DNA of 64,000 bases from Desulfopila sp. IMCC35008 (GTDB taxonomy: Bacteria; Desulfobacterota; Desulfobulbia; Desulfobulbales; Desulfocapsaceae). The position numbers were made by a program, and so were the translations under genes. The notes below the pieces were generated by a model that had not been told where the DNA came from, ran no database searches, and worked only from the letters and a program-made list of their open reading frames with translations. Location of the stretch: NCBI RefSeq assembly GCF_010646885.2, contig NZ_CP050700.1, positions 3,498,501-3,562,500 of the forward strand, written 5' to 3'. Of the stretch, positions 1 to 10,808 are shown in pieces (the first letter of the stretch is position 1; every line of letters begins with the position of its first letter).

Positions 1-2
1 AT

Positions 3-3000
3 GGAGCTGCGCACGGGGTCTATGTAGATATTCTCAAACATGTTGCAGCACAGGAAAATTGGACGATTGAGTATGTCCCCTGTAAATGGGCTGACTGTTT
101 GAGCTTACTTGAAAATGGCAAAATAGATCTATTAACTGCCATTGCATTTTCAAAAGAGCGTACCAAGAAATATGACTTCAACAATGAAACCGTTTTTCCC
201 AACTGGGGTCAGGTATACACACCACACAAAATCAAACTGGATTCAATTGATGGTCTTAACGGTAAAAAAGTCGCCGGTCTGGAAGAGGACATCTATTTCA
301 AATCGCTCAGGGAGGTCACGAAAAATGCAGATCTGGAAGTTTCCTTTACCAGTGTCGGTGAGTACGCAGATGTTTTCCGGCTTATCGAGAAGGAAGAAGT
401 CGATGCAGGCATACTGCCCAGATTGTATGGAGACTTAAACGAGAAGAAATTCAACGTCAAAAAATCAACAATTATCATCCGTCTTTCTGAGCTTCGTTTC
501 GCCGCTCGTAAATCATCATCAAACCAGCCCATTCTAGAAGCAATCGACAAACATCTGCGTCAACTCAAGGCCGATAACGACTCCTTATACTTTCAATCAA
601 TTTCCAGATGGCTCGGGCAGCAAGAAAAGAAAGCTGATATTGCAATCGACTTTTCTCAAAAAGAAAAAACATGGCTCGCTGCACACAATCGGATTCTCCT
701 TGGTGTTGATCCTGAATTTGTACCATTTGAATTTATAGACGTCGACGGCAGCTACCGGGGAATGTGTGCTGATTATGTACAGCTTATCAGTGAACGAACC
801 GGCATTACCATGGATATAGCCCCCAATCTGACTTGGAATGAAGCCGTAGAGCAGGCCAAGATTAGAAGAATTGATGTCTTGCCATGTGTTGGCATGACTG
901 AAAAAAGAAAGGAATTTCTTACCTATTCCAGCCCGCACCAGACATTCTATCGGGTACTGGTAACAGAAGAAGGCTCAAGTATCGGCAATAGCCTTGCGGA
1001 TCTGCATGGTCAGCAGGTGGCTGTGCAGAGAAACAGTTCACACCATGGATTTCTTCAGGACAATACCGATATCCAGCCAATACTATTCGACACGGCCGAG
1101 GAGGCCATTCTTTCGGTATCAGAAGGCAAAAATGACGTGTTTATCGGTAACGAAAATATGACCGGATACACGATTAACAGAAAAGGTATCGTCAACCTCA
1201 AAATGGCCAGGTTAGCTGAAGCCGAGGGAAAGAACCTTTACTTCGCCGTTCGCAACGATTGGCCAGAACTTGTGTCGATAATAAACAAAGGCCTTGCGTC
1301 CATATCTGAAAAAGAGCGAGAAGCGATTAAACAGAAGTGGATTGCGGTAACCGTTGAAAAACGGTTCGATTATACATTGTTTTACCAGATATCTGCCGGG
1401 GTAATCTTTTTTGGCTTGGTTATCTGTTTATGGAATGCACAGATCAGGCTACAGCGGAGAAAACTCAGGGTGAGTGAGAGACGCTACCGCTCTCTGGCCG
1501 ATAATAGTGAGGTCGGAATTCTTCAGATTGCCCCGGATGGCACAACCCGCTACCTCAACCCCGCTATGCTCAAAATGATCGAGGCGGAAGTACCTGAAGA
1601 GCCCCTGGGGAAAAACATTATCGATTTCATTGCTCCTCCATTCCAGCATGTCGTCATAAGAGAGAGGGAAAAACGACATCATAATATCTCTTCGACCTAC
1701 GAAGTTGAGCTTCTCACTTTAAAAGGGCAGCGAAAAAAAGTGATGATTTCAGCGGCTCCTATACTGAACGACAGCGGCAAGTTGGAGAGCGTCATAAGTT
1801 CAATTGTCGATATCTCCGATCTTAAGCGAGTGGAGAGTGCTCTCCGTGAATCAGAGGCGGAGCTGCGCGCTCTGTTCAGTGGGATGACCGATGTGGTTAT
1901 CATGTTGAACGACGAGGGCAAATATCTGAAAATCGCCCCTACGTCACAAGAACTCCTCTATAAACCGATGGCTGACTTGCAAGGTCAGAGTCTACATGAC
2001 ACATTTCCGACAGATCAGGCAAACTTCTTTCTGGATAAAATTCATCAAAGTTTGAAGGCACATAAGCTCATTAAATTTGATTACAGTTTGAACATCCGGG
2101 ATTCTGAGTTCTGGTTTGACGCACGCATCGTTCCGATGTCTGCCAATACGGTTGTATTCGTTGCCCGTGATATCACCGATCACAAGAATGCAGAAGAAGA
2201 GTTACGGAGCGCGAAAAACCAAGCGGAGTCAGCCAATTTGGCAAAAAGTACTTTTCTTGCCAATATGAGTCATGAACTGCGTACACCACTCAATGCTATT
2301 CTTGGGTTCTCAGGTTTGATGATGCGTGATTCGAACCTTTCCAACGAACAGCTCAGCAACCTGGAATCAATAGGCCGAAGCGGTGAGCATCTGCTGGACT
2401 TAATCAGTGATGTGCTGGAGTTCTCCAAAATTGAAGCCGGGCGCGTTGAACTGCAACCAGAAGACTTTGATCTCTATAGACTGTTGTTTGTGATTGAGGA
2501 AATGTTCAGCCTTCGAACCAAAGAGATGGGCCTCACCCTCACTGTCGAAAAAGATGTCACCGTTCCCCAGTTCATCCGTACCGATCAGGGAAAACTCCGT
2601 CAGACATTGATCAACATCCTTGGTAATGCGGTTAAGTTTACCAAAAGGGGCAGCATTTCACTCAAGGTCACTACTCAAGACAAGCGGCTCATGTTCACGG
2701 TTGAAGACACGGGCGTAGGAATCGACAAGGATGAACTAAGTATGGTTTTTGATGTCTTTGTTCAGTCAACCAGCGGCCAGGAATCTAAACAGGGGAGTGG
2801 TCTGGGAATACCAATCAGCCAGAAATTTGTCCAGATCATGGGGGGAGAATTGACGGTTGAGAGTGAATTGGGCAAAGGAACTATTTTTCACTTCGACGTA
2901 CAATTTGAGGAAATAGATAATGTTGCTACTGCAGGTCCAGGTTCTGAATCAAAGGTTGTTGGATTAAAACCAGAGCAACCGGATTGTCGAATCCTTGTTG

Positions 3001-3626
3001 TTGAAGACAATGAACCGAGTAGAAAATTACTCGTCACGTTACTCACGAAGGTCGGTTTTCAGGTCCGAGAAGCTGCAGATGGCCAGGAAGCCGTTGAAGT
3101 GTGGAAAACATGGCAGCCTCACCTTGTCTGGATGGATTTACGCATGCCAGTGATGGATGGTTATGAAGCAACAAAAGAGATCAAATCACTAATGAAGGAT
3201 TCTCCGTCTTCTGTTGATACAAAGATAATAGCTTTAACAGCGAGTGCCTTTGCAGAACATAAGGTGCATGCCTTCAAAAGTGGATGCAATGATTTTATAC
3301 GAAAACCATTCCGGGAGTCTGAGATTTTCAAGATTATGACGCAACATATAGGCATACAATATATTTATGAGGACACTGTGAAGGTGAAACAATCACAGTC
3401 TGCTGACAGGCTAACTTCCTCTACGGATCGTAATGCTATAATGGCCAATCTTCCAGCGGGTCTTCTTGAAAGACTGGCCGAGGCTACCAATTCGTGTGAT
3501 GCAGACAGGATTGATCTGATAATTGAGGAAATTCGACCCCATAGTACTGAACTGGCAGATACACTGACTCGATTCTCAAAACAGTTTGACTACAAAAAGA
3601 TCATGAACCTGATAGGTGAATCCTGA
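3..3626 (+). CDS. BvgS-like hybrid sensor kinase with two periplasmic binding domains (5' partial)
   Basis: The reading frame is open to the left edge, so the gene begins outside the window; a TTG at 99 is not a credible start because 32 in-frame codons upstream continue the same binding domain. Numbering from codon 99: end of a first SBP_bac_3-type domain to about residue 168, a second complete one about 178-413, one membrane span about 429-449, two PAS domains about 460-575 and 585-700, then a HisKA/HATPase core with phospho-acceptor His725 (motif [10 protein letters not shown]), and a receiver domain with Asp1013 (motif DLRMP). A short alpha-helical tail follows. Two Venus-flytrap domains before a hybrid kinase is the BvgS architecture; such proteins sense small periplasmic ligands and pass phosphate to a response regulator. 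Ligand and partner cannot be read from the sequence. No cognate regulator is adjacent on the right side. Confidence 0.9.
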   Translation, partial: GAAHGVYVDILKHVAAQENWTIEYVPCKWADCLSLLENGKIDLLTAIAFSKERTKKYDFNNETVFPNWGQVYTPHKIKLDSIDGLNGKKVAGLEEDIYFKSLREVTKNADLEVSFTSVGEYADVFRLIEKEEVDAGILPRLYGDLNEKKFNVKKSTIIIRLSELRFAARKSSSNQPILEAIDKHLRQLKADNDSLYFQSISRWLGQQEKKADIAIDFSQKEKTWLAAHNRILLGVDPEFVPFEFIDVDGSYRGMCADYVQLISERTGITMDIAPNLTWNEAVEQAKIRRIDVLPCVGMTEKRKEFLTYSSPHQTFYRVLVTEEGSSIGNSLADLHGQQVAVQRNSSHHGFLQDNTDIQPILFDTAEEAILSVSEGKNDVFIGNENMTGYTINRKGIVNLKMARLAEAEGKNLYFAVRNDWPELVSIINKGLASISEKEREAIKQKWIAVTVEKRFDYTLFYQISAGVIFFGLVICLWNAQIRLQRRKLRVSERRYRSLADNSEVGILQIAPDGTTRYLNPAMLKMIEAEVPEEPLGKNIIDFIAPPFQHVVIREREKRHHNISSTYEVELLTLKGQRKKVMISAAPILNDSGKLESVISSIVDISDLKRVESALRESEAELRALFSGMTDVVIMLNDEGKYLKIAPTSQELLYKPMADLQGQSLHDTFPTDQANFFLDKIHQSLKAHKLIKFDYSLNIRDSEFWFDARIVPMSANTVVFVARDITDHKNAEEELRSAKNQAESANLAKSTFLANMSHELRTPLNAILGFSGLMMRDSNLSNEQLSNLESIGRSGEHLLDLISDVLEFSKIEAGRVELQPEDFDLYRLLFVIEEMFSLRTKEMGLTLTVEKDVTVPQFIRTDQGKLRQTLINILGNAVKFTKRGSISLKVTTQDKRLMFTVEDTGVGIDKDELSMVFDVFVQSTSGQESKQGSGLGIPISQKFVQIMGGELTVESELGKGTIFHFDVQFEEIDNVATAGPGSESKVVGLKPEQPDCRILVVEDNEPSRKLLVTLLTKVGFQVREAADGQEAVEVWKTWQPHLVWMDLRMPVMDGYEATKEIKSLMKDSPSSVDTKIIALTASAFAEHKVHAFKSGCNDFIRKPFRESEIFKIMTQHIGIQYIYEDTVKVKQSQSADRLTSSTDRNAIMANLPAGLLERLAEATNSCDADRIDLIIEEIRPHSTELADTLTRFSKQFDYKKIMNLIGES

Positions 3627-4026
3627 TACGGGTTATCCTCTTTCGTGCCAATCCATCCTCAACGAATTTCAATACAATCATGACGTTTTCCCGTCATCAA
3701 TGGTTTCGTCTTTTTATTATATCTACCATCACCGTCCCCTGAGACCAGGCGCCCTCAGCACCAGTTTTTTCTGCCACACCATTACTGAAGAAGAAGATGA
3801 CGTTTATTCATAAAAATACAATAGTGAATTTTTTCTATCACAGCATGGTTGCTTAAACTTGCTAGGCAATCAATTTCATGGTTAAAATGGCACTTATGGA
3901 TCCGTCAAACGGAACCCGGACAACTTCGATGAATGCATTGGTTGTATTTTCCATAGAACGGAAAACACGACTTTGATTATAAACAGTATGAACAGTACCA
4001 AAATATTAACAACGAGGGAGCACTGA
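3627..4026. other. Intergenic region, no gene recognised
   Basis: About 400 bases between the hybrid kinase and the CBS protein. It is AT-rich towards the right end. Short open frames here lack a ribosome-binding site or any recognisable protein pattern. I see no convincing terminator hairpin or -35/-10 pair; the promoter of the CBS gene presumably lies in the AT-rich last 100 bases. Confidence 0.5.
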
Positions 4027-4590
4027 ATGGAAAAGAAATACGTCAAGGATTTGATGGTACCAATTGACGGATATGCCACAGTCACGATCGGTACATCCTT
4101 GCTCGATGCCATGCTGTCATTGAAAGAAGCTCAGGATTCGTACACGGAAAGTAAGTATCAGCACCGGGCAGTCCTGGTCCTCGATGAGCAGCAAAAGGTT
4201 GTCGGTAAAATCAGCCAACTGCGGATAATAAAAGCCGTCGAAACTCGATTTGACCTGGACACTGAAGTTGAAAACCTTGAAAATTTTGGCTTCAGCCACG
4301 AGTACATCGCCAACAAGCGTGAGCACTACAGACTGCAAGGACCTATCCTTAACCAGGCATCCCTGCGGGCTGCTGCAGAAAAGCGTGTAGAAGACTTTAT
4401 GAAAAAACCCACTGCCGGTGAATTTGTCTCAGAAGACTGCTCACTTGATGTTGCCATCCACAGGCTGGTGGTGGGAAGTCATCTCTCATTGCTGGTTACC
4501 CGCGATGAAGAAATAATTGGAATCTTGCGAATGTCCGATGTTTTTTCAGTTATTTCCAATAAAATGCAGTCAGCTTGTCTTGATTCATAA
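4027..4590 (+). CDS. CBS-domain pair protein
   Basis: A 187-residue protein without signal peptide or membrane span, so probably cytoplasmic. Two CBS motifs are visible: the first at about residues 5-68 (KDLMVP ... VVGKISQLRI), the second at about 120-182 (VEDFMKKP ... IIGILRMSDVFSVI). They are separated by a charged linker. Stand-alone CBS pairs usually bind adenine nucleotides and regulate a partner enzyme or channel. The start is supported by GAGGGAG seven bases upstream of the ATG. The next gene follows after 84 bases on the same strand and could be co-transcribed. Partner unknown. Confidence 0.85.
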   Translation: MEKKYVKDLMVPIDGYATVTIGTSLLDAMLSLKEAQDSYTESKYQHRAVLVLDEQQKVVGKISQLRIIKAVETRFDLDTEVENLENFGFSHEYIANKREHYRLQGPILNQASLRAAAEKRVEDFMKKPTAGEFVSEDCSLDVAIHRLVVGSHLSLLVTRDEEIIGILRMSDVFSVISNKMQSACLDS

Positions 4591-4674
4591 CTGTTTTCAG
4601 GCAATCAATGTCACCAGCTGCATTTGAATCAGATTTTCAACAACCCGAACATTCCATCTACCTAAAGGATTGAG

Positions 4675-6096
4675 ATGAACGAGTTACAAAAACTATACGA
4701 CAGGATCATTCAGCAAGTAAACATCAACCTCCGGGAACTTGATTTTGATGCTGAACCTTACTCTTCGGGCCTCATTCAACCCGAACAGATGAATAAATTT
4801 TATGCTTTTTACGGTATAACCACCGATCATCCGCTTAATCTTGTTTTCAAAAATTCAGGTCTGGCTGGCAGCTATTTTCTCGGAAAATGCAGGATCTCTG
4901 ACTCTTTACTCTATAAAACGGATATCCGTGGCGACGAGTTGAAACGGCAAGGTCACTCCTTTAAGTGCCAGGGCTTTGATATCATCCTCCAGCAGGATGA
5001 AATGGTCGACATCAAGAATTCCGCTCTGGTCAAGACCCTTGTCCATAACTTCTCGCACGACCCTGAAACACCTGAAACATTCTTCATTACAGATACGCTC
5101 TCCATGGATTATGCCAACATCCACGGAGCACCCACAGCCGGTGCCTTCCTAGGCCCTTTCGCAACCGTTGACCTGACTACTATATACGACTGTGTTATCG
5201 GCACCTATTCGTACATTCAGGCCGGTGAAATCAGTCACAAGACTATCGCCCCCGGTACAATATGGGTCAACAGCCCCGGCAATTTCAACTTTTATTACCG
5301 TCACGATCCCGACCTGCTCCGCAAATACGCAGCGGTCGTGGCCGGTGACCTACCTCACGGGTTAATTATAGATTTTATTGAACAACATGAAGAGGACTTT
5401 CAACGTGTTTTTGACGCAGTCAATCTTGAAGCGATTGATTCCGTACCCAAAACCGCTTCACTCGACAGATACGCGGTAGTGCTGCCCAAAACCCAGATAG
5501 CTGACAATGTGCTGGTTTCCCAAAGGGCTTACCTGAGCAACTCATCTCTCGGGAAGGGTTCCAATGCCCAAGAGAACTGCTATATCATCAACTCCACCCT
5601 TGAGGGGAACAACGTAACGGCGCACGGTGCAAAAATTATTGAGGCCGATCTTGAAAAGGATGTGTTCGTTGGCTTCAACAGCTTCCTACAGGGAAAATCC
5701 GAGGCCAGGCTTCGTGTAGGCAAGGGTTGTGTGGTCATGCCGCATACAATCATTGATAACGAGGAGCCACTGCAAATCCCTGAAGGGCATCTTGTATGGG
5801 GTCTTATCCGGAACCAGAACGATCTGGAAGAGAACAGTATTTCTCTTGAAAAATTTGAGAAGCAGACAGGTGGATTCCACCAAGGCCGTTTACATTTTGA
5901 AGGAGAAGGCAAACTTTTTATTAAGGCATTTAAAGACCGTATCCACCATATCCTGGACGTAAACGGGGCCTTTTTTGACGGTGAGAAAAACACCGGTCAC
6001 GCTCAGAGAAACAAGAACCTCTCGCTCAATACAATTCAACCCTTTCAGTTTGGTGAAATGGAAGGCCTCTACCCGAATATTACCATCGAGCTTTAA
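4675..6096 (+). CDS. Left-handed beta-helix (hexapeptide-repeat) protein, transferase-like
   Basis: A 473-residue cytoplasmic protein. Between about residues 85 and 195 and again about 275-375 the sequence has the loose [LIV]-G-x4 periodicity of left-handed beta-helix proteins (for example GAFLGPFATVDLTTIYDCVIGTYSYI and the NSSLGKGSNAQENCYI region). These folds occur in acyltransferases and sugar-nucleotide acetyltransferases, but also in non-enzymatic proteins, so no reaction is assigned. AAAGGA lies eight bases before the ATG. It follows the CBS-pair gene on the same strand, and nucleotide-sensing CBS proteins sometimes accompany metabolic enzymes, but nothing here ties them firmly. Confidence 0.7.
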   Translation: MNELQKLYDRIIQQVNINLRELDFDAEPYSSGLIQPEQMNKFYAFYGITTDHPLNLVFKNSGLAGSYFLGKCRISDSLLYKTDIRGDELKRQGHSFKCQGFDIILQQDEMVDIKNSALVKTLVHNFSHDPETPETFFITDTLSMDYANIHGAPTAGAFLGPFATVDLTTIYDCVIGTYSYIQAGEISHKTIAPGTIWVNSPGNFNFYYRHDPDLLRKYAAVVAGDLPHGLIIDFIEQHEEDFQRVFDAVNLEAIDSVPKTASLDRYAVVLPKTQIADNVLVSQRAYLSNSSLGKGSNAQENCYIINSTLEGNNVTAHGAKIIEADLEKDVFVGFNSFLQGKSEARLRVGKGCVVMPHTIIDNEEPLQIPEGHLVWGLIRNQNDLEENSISLEKFEKQTGGFHQGRLHFEGEGKLFIKAFKDRIHHILDVNGAFFDGEKNTGHAQRNKNLSLNTIQPFQFGEMEGLYPNITIEL

Positions 6097-6318
6097 GCTG
6101 AAGTCTTCTCCTGGCTACTGCTCCTCCATTCTTAAATTAATGGGGGAGCGTTCCAGGTTTTACTTGGACACGCCCCTCAATCGTGGTACCTTTTCAAGAC
6201 CAGAAGGCAAGGTCGAGCGCCTGCATTTCCAGCAAACGGATGCTGACAGACTCGAATAGAGAAGTTGTGGCCTGACTATTCGACCACTCCTGAAAGTGAA
6301 CAATAAGAAGGAGATGCC

Positions 6319-6573
6319 ATGGCAATTTATGTAGGCATGACTCAGAATTTGATCGCTGCCAGACAATTTCTGCTGGCCCAAAAGAAAGGAATGTACCCTG
6401 ATGTGGAAATGGGCCCCTTCAAAAGAGAGATTGAGGCACTCAACTACATCAAGTTTATGCAAAACAAGTTTCCCAATGCTATTGAGATAGATCTTCCTGA
6501 TTTCCAGATAGGAGATGACCTGGCAGGAAAATGGTGGGTTTTCTCATTTGAACACATTGAGGGAGTCCATTAG
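6319..6573 (+). CDS. Small hypothetical protein
   Basis: An 84-residue soluble protein with a strong ribosome-binding site (AAGGAG, six bases before ATG). It is rich in aromatic residues near its end (GKWWVFSFEHIEG) and has no signal peptide or Cys. I do not recognise a family. It stands alone between the hexapeptide-repeat gene (222 bases upstream) and the convergent SulP gene, whose stop lies only 13 bases away. The good start signal and ordinary composition suggest a real gene. Confidence 0.7.
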   Translation: MAIYVGMTQNLIAARQFLLAQKKGMYPDVEMGPFKREIEALNYIKFMQNKFPNAIEIDLPDFQIGDDLAGKWWVFSFEHIEGVH

Positions 6574-6585
6574 ATCCCTCCTCAC

Positions 6586-8199
6586 TCACCCCTCTTCAAG
6601 GTACTCCCAGGCCAGGTGCAGGGCGTCATTGTAATCGGTGTGGATACCGTCCGCGCCGAGCATGTCTCCATATCCCATATCAATCATCTGCTGTCGAATC
6701 CCCACATTCTCTTTCACCACCACGATCGGCTTGATATTTTCGAATTTCAGCCTGTCTATCATCTCGCTTAGGGCAAAAAATCCTGATAGATCCATAAATG
6801 GCACATCCAGTAAATTGATGATAACGACCTTGGTGCCGATAAGCCTGCTAACCTGTTCCTGCATTTTTGCAGTGGTGCCGAAGAAAAAGGCACCCATAAC
6901 AGAGAGTGTACGAATTCCGTAGCGCGTCTCCTCTTCGAGGCTCTTCTCCAGATCCCGATGCCACTCCTGATGCGGGACCCCTTTGACGTCGATTTCGGCC
7001 TGGCTCGATATTCGATATGTAATCATCAATGATGCCAATGTGATACCCACTCCAACAGCGACAATCAGATCGACAAAGACCGTGATGAGAAAAACGGCAA
7101 GCATTACCGTCAGATCCTGTCGAGGAATACGTCTTATCATTCTGAGCAAACGATAATCGAGAATATCAGTACCGACCTTCATCAAAATACCGGCCAGCAC
7201 CGGCAAAGGAATAAAAGCAGCATAACGCCCGAGGCCTAAAAGAATAGCCAGCAGAAAAAGAGAGTGGGTAATACCGGATACCCTTGTAGTTCCTCCTGCC
7301 TTTATATTGACCACCGTCCGCATGGTAGCACCCGCGCCGGGTAAACCACCAATAAAGGAAGCAGCAATATTACCTATACCCTGCCCTACCAGTTCTTTAT
7401 TTGAATCATGCCGACTCTTGGTCATGGAATCAGCCACAACCGAAGTGAGCAACGAGTCGATCACCCCCAGGACAGCCAGGGCAAGAGCCATGGGAATAAC
7501 TTTTGGCAGCAGGATTATGGGGAACATCGGTATGGCAAAATCCGGAAGACCGGTAGGGATATCACCGATAGTTGCAACGGGCAAATGAAATACAACAGAC
7601 AGGATCGTACCCGCTAAAAGTGCTAGCAGTGGAGAAGGAACCGTCCTGCTTATTTTCGGCGGAGTGAAAAATACTACAGCCATCGTAACGACAGCAAGTG
7701 CTAGACTAAAAAAATTGGTATGTGCGATTGATGCAGGCAGTTGCAGTACAGCCTCAAGCGGTGAACCAACACTGGCACCACCCAGCAGCGGATGCAATTG
7801 CAATAGAATGATGATAACCCCAATACCGCTCATGAAGCCGGAAATTACCGGATAAGGGATGTACCGCACAAAAATTCCAATCCTCAAGTATCCGAAAAGT
7901 ATCTGAAGCGCGCCGGCTAAAAAGACAACACCGATAACAGCTGCCACATCTTCAGGAAAGGTAACCACTGCAGCGGCAAAAATTACAGACATCGGCCCGG
8001 TGGGTCCAGAAACCTGAGTGGGGGTCCCACCTGCCAGCGCAGCAAAAAAACCAGTGGCGATGGCACCGTATAACCCGGCAACAGGCCCGAACCCACTTGC
8101 GACCCCAAAGGCAAGAGCCAAGGGAAGTGCGACAATGCCAGCTGTTAAACCACCAAAGAGATCTCCCCTGAAGGTCTTAAGGGAATACGAGGTATCCAT
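6586..8199 (-). CDS. SulP-family anion transporter with C-terminal STAS domain
   Basis: An inner-membrane secondary transporter of about 537 residues. The first about 400 residues form roughly a dozen hydrophobic segments, including the SulP-type N-terminus (GGLTAGIVALPLALAFG) and the STQVSGPTGP-like segment (TPTQVSGPTGPMSV). A STAS regulatory domain follows at about 430-535 (VVIINLLDVPFMDLSGFFAL). SulP proteins carry sulfate, bicarbonate or other anions; in a presumed sulfur-metabolising anaerobe sulfate is plausible but not shown. I place the start at the ATG at 8199 because GGGAG lies just before it; the longer frame would need a TTG codon upstream of that Shine-Dalgarno sequence. Confidence 0.9.
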   Translation of the reverse strand: MDTSYSLKTFRGDLFGGLTAGIVALPLALAFGVASGFGPVAGLYGAIATGFFAALAGGTPTQVSGPTGPMSVIFAAAVVTFPEDVAAVIGVVFLAGALQILFGYLRIGIFVRYIPYPVISGFMSGIGVIIILLQLHPLLGGASVGSPLEAVLQLPASIAHTNFFSLALAVVTMAVVFFTPPKISRTVPSPLLALLAGTILSVVFHLPVATIGDIPTGLPDFAIPMFPIILLPKVIPMALALAVLGVIDSLLTSVVADSMTKSRHDSNKELVGQGIGNIAASFIGGLPGAGATMRTVVNIKAGGTTRVSGITHSLFLLAILLGLGRYAAFIPLPVLAGILMKVGTDILDYRLLRMIRRIPRQDLTVMLAVFLITVFVDLIVAVGVGITLASLMITYRISSQAEIDVKGVPHQEWHRDLEKSLEEETRYGIRTLSVMGAFFFGTTAKMQEQVSRLIGTKVVIINLLDVPFMDLSGFFALSEMIDRLKFENIKPIVVVKENVGIRQQMIDMGYGDMLGADGIHTDYNDALHLAWEYLEEG

Positions 8200-8443
8200 G
8201 AACCACTCCCACAAGTTGAATTACAAATGTTCCTTGTTAGCAATCACTGAATGTATCATCAGAAAAGGTATGTTTTGCCTGGAATTACATAAGTATTAAA
8301 TGAAATACTACACCTTGTCAACCAACAAAATTGAACACCTACCATTTCACCACACCAATGTAAGATAAAGGTCGGAATCCTCAACTACAGTGACGAGTAT
8401 CTTAGCGAGAGACTGGTCAACACACACCAATAGGGCGTACATC

Positions 8444-8680
8444 ATGAATCATTTTACGGACGGGTGGAATGCAATTTCGACACGCCGCAAATCTGTTCTT
8501 ATCGCAGAATTCCTTAAAGTCAATGAAGAGGATCTCGGCTATGAACAATGGCTTGATTTTCTATGGCAACGCTTATGTGCTGATACCACTGTACATCCCA
8601 ACGTCTGTATACGGCCGGATAATATACACTTTGGTACCTCGTCCTTGAGAAAGAGCAGCTATCACCCACTTGAAGAATGA
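8444..8680 (+). CDS. Small hypothetical protein
   Basis: A frame of 78 codons from ATG 8444, soluble, with no family I recognise. The central part (FLKVNEEDLGYEQWLDFLWQ) looks like amphipathic helix. The frame can be extended to 8390 but without a ribosome-binding site. It overlaps the convergent gene on the other strand by 19 bases at the 3' ends. Composition is protein-like, but support is modest. Confidence 0.4.
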   Translation: MNHFTDGWNAISTRRKSVLIAEFLKVNEEDLGYEQWLDFLWQRLCADTTVHPNVCIRPDNIHFGTSSLRKSSYHPLEE

Positions 8681-9321
8681 ATCTCAAATCGCATCAGTAC
8701 AGGCTCATCCACAGACCGGCTTACTGTAAAATACGTTGTCTGCTGATGAGCTTTTTCTCCTTCTACAGTTTGACACTTCCCCAGCATATCCTCAGCGCCG
8801 CCCAAAGCAATTTTCCCGTTCTGGAGGCCCTGCACTGTCCCGGACAAGGTAAACACCAGATCAGTTTCCCATGCCATGACAGTTTCAAACATTTTGCGAT
8901 CAATGCCTTCGATGGTTAGAGCGTACTCGTTGGAAAAAGGTAACTCCTCAATGAGTAAATGCGGTCGTTCACCTGAAAAATACTGAGAATCTTGCCAGAA
9001 ACCAACTGCGGTATAGACAGCTGGACAGGTTTCACACTTGTTGACAACAGAAAGTAACGGTGCAAATCCGCCATCTATTGTGATCTTCATCTGAGTCTTT
9101 TTGCCGGATAAGTGGACTTTGGCATTGCCGGTATTTACATACTCCAGACTGTCTCCGCATAGCAGATCGCCCTCACCAGGCGGCGAGTAATACCACCAGT
9201 TGATGATTTTGTATAACAGCACCCGGCTTCCACCTAGAAAATAAAGCTCTGCACCGTCAGATGTTTTGAGAACTATACAAAATTGGAGTATGATAAAAAA
9301 AATCAGGATAGTATTCTTCAT
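8662..9321 (-). CDS. Hypothetical secreted protein
   Basis: A 219-residue protein beginning with a hydrophobic signal peptide (about residues 1-23, ending near SDGA), so exported to the periplasm or beyond. The mature part has Cys pairs (CETCP at about residues 96-100 plus others near 55 and 183) that could form disulfides, and is rich in beta-type sequence. No family recognised. It is a single gene, divergent from the outer-membrane protein that begins at about 9405. Confidence 0.65.
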   Translation of the reverse strand: MKNTILIFFIILQFCIVLKTSDGAELYFLGGSRVLLYKIINWWYYSPPGEGDLLCGDSLEYVNTGNAKVHLSGKKTQMKITIDGGFAPLLSVVNKCETCPAVYTAVGFWQDSQYFSGERPHLLIEELPFSNEYALTIEGIDRKMFETVMAWETDLVFTLSGTVQGLQNGKIALGGAEDMLGKCQTVEGEKAHQQTTYFTVSRSVDEPVLMRFEIHSSSG

Positions 9322-9404
9322 TCATTCCCGTTACCACATGGCAGGAAAATTTTCAAAGGTTCCAGATCGTACAAATACGTGAGTATCTATGCGATTACAC
9401 TGAA

Positions 9405-10484
9405 ATGAGGTTCCCCTACCTTATGCTTGACTATTTCCTTACACATCAACCACCCGGCACGCACAGCAGCCACTCATTCTTTCTCTGGAACCCTGACTTC
9501 TTCAGGGCATTTATGGTGTTAATCAGCATTGCTTTCGTTACCGCACCCGGTCTTTCAGCGTCGACTAACGATCCGAACGTAAACGATAGTATTTCAGCTG
9601 AAGAACAAACAATAATTGATGACGTCCACAAAGTAGCATCTGAAACTCTTTTTGATACAGCGGAATGGTTCGATTCCTTCTTTGACGACACCCGTTATGA
9701 TGCCGAGTTGAACAAAAGCCGGGCAAAACTTAAACTCTCAACGAAGATAACTGATGATGGTGATATTGATATCAGCCCGCGTTTCCAATGGAGAATCCAC
9801 CTGCCGAAGATATCGAGAAAAACCAACCTGATACTTTTCGGTTCCGAAGACGATGATGACGATTTCGGCTCGGGTACAAACGATTCTCCCTCAGATGAGG
9901 ACAGGTCAAGGGATGATTTCGGGGCAGCTATCCAGCAGTTTTTCAAAATTGGAGAGAAGTATAATATCTCCGGAACTTTTGGACTTTCCAGCAGCGCAGT
10001 CTATACAGGACTCCGCTACCGCTATTATCTCGACCTGGGCCCCTGGCAGAGTCGGATAGTCGAGCGTTTGCGGTACTACACTGATGACGGTTGGGAAAAT
10101 ACTCTCTCATTAGATCTGGAGCGACACATCTCAAGCAACTGGCTGTTCAGGTCGACAGCATCTCTTAACTGGTACGAAAACGAAGACGGCCTGCCCTACG
10201 ATCTCTCATTTAATTTTTATAGATTTATCTCAGAAAGAAGGGCTCTGGCGCTTGAATGGTATAATTCCTTTGAAACAAGACCAACCCATGAGCTGGCAGA
10301 CATTCAATTGCAATTCCGTTACCGCCAGCGACTTCACCGAAAATGGTTGCTCTATGAAATTAAACCACGAGTCAATTTCCGGGAAGAAAACGACAGGGAT
10401 CCTGAATTTTCACTCTATTTTATCCTGGAAGCAAAATTTGGACGTGAAGAAGGGAAAAGAATTAGAAACGTTTTCCACTTTTAA
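9405..10484 (+). CDS. Putative outer-membrane beta-barrel protein
   Basis: A 359-residue protein. The second half shows alternating aromatic and polar residues typical of transmembrane beta strands (for example YTGLRYRYYLDLG, LFRSTASLNWYENE) and the chain ends in phenylalanine (NVFHF), the usual beta-barrel assembly signal. An acidic stretch (residues about 147-168, many Asp and Glu) precedes the barrel. The start is uncertain: ATG 9513 would leave a conventional signal peptide (MVLISIAFVTAPGLSA), while ATG 9405 adds 36 residues of unusual sequence. Substrate unknown; there is no transporter next to it. Confidence 0.65.
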   Translation: MRFPYLMLDYFLTHQPPGTHSSHSFFLWNPDFFRAFMVLISIAFVTAPGLSASTNDPNVNDSISAEEQTIIDDVHKVASETLFDTAEWFDSFFDDTRYDAELNKSRAKLKLSTKITDDGDIDISPRFQWRIHLPKISRKTNLILFGSEDDDDDFGSGTNDSPSDEDRSRDDFGAAIQQFFKIGEKYNISGTFGLSSSAVYTGLRYRYYLDLGPWQSRIVERLRYYTDDGWENTLSLDLERHISSNWLFRSTASLNWYENEDGLPYDLSFNFYRFISERRALALEWYNSFETRPTHELADIQLQFRYRQRLHRKWLLYEIKPRVNFREENDRDPEFSLYFILEAKFGREEGKRIRNVFHF

Positions 10485-10523
10485 ACGATACAGGCAGACC
10501 TGGATAGTTGTAACCCTGCACTC

Positions 10524-10554
10524 ATAAAGGTTACAATAGTGCAGTAACCTTTAT
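10524..10554. terminator. Hairpin between convergent genes
   Basis: Perfect 11-base arms ATAAAGGTTAC and GTAACCTTTAT around a 9-base loop, lying between the stop codons of the outer-membrane protein (10484) and the lysine-rich gene (10575). A competing pairing CTGCACT/AGTGCAG overlaps it. There is no clear U-run on the plus-strand product (A-run instead), so termination is inferred mainly from position. Confidence 0.5.
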
Positions 10555-10574
10555 AAAAAAAGTGAAAAGACAGC

Positions 10575-10754
10575 TTACTTTTTCTTGTCTTTTTTACCTT
10601 TCTTCAGCTTTTTCTTCTTCTCTTTCTTCACGTCTTTTTTCTTCTCTTTTTTGAGGTCTTTCTTTTTTTCTTTTTTAGTGTCTTTTTTCTTACCCTTCTT
10701 TAGCTCTTTCGTTTCGCCCTTCTTCTTGTCGCCCTTCTTTTTATCTTTTGCCAT
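10575..10754 (-). CDS. Lysine-repeat miniprotein
   Basis: About 59 residues, of which more than half are lysine. From residue about 17 it is an eight-residue repeat of the form KKEKKKD followed by T, L or V, ending in KKGKKDKKK. The start is fixed by GGAGG six bases before ATG 10754 (MAKDKKKGDKKKG); a longer frame to 10799 has no such signal. No signal peptide. Such Lys-rich tails resemble histone H1-like or HU C-terminal extensions, so binding to DNA, RNA or polyphosphate is possible, but no function is established. The opposite strand is a Phe/Ser-rich frame that I take as its shadow. The palindrome at 10809-10831 lies just upstream and may control it. Confidence 0.6.
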   Translation of the reverse strand: MAKDKKKGDKKKGETKELKKGKKKDTKKEKKKDLKKEKKKDVKKEKKKKLKKGKKDKKK

Positions 10755-10808
10755 GACAACCTCCGACTCCGTTGTTTTGAGTACTGCCTTGTATTTCATT
10801 TCAGTCGA

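Noticed and set aside
3616..3813. Short plus-strand frame after the first hybrid kinase
   Set aside because: No ribosome-binding site, low-complexity His/Ser-rich translation, overlaps the kinase stop.
9328..9343. GTTACCACATGGCAGG as a sixth operator copy
   Set aside because: Three of six right-arm positions differ and there is no -24/-12 promoter nearby.
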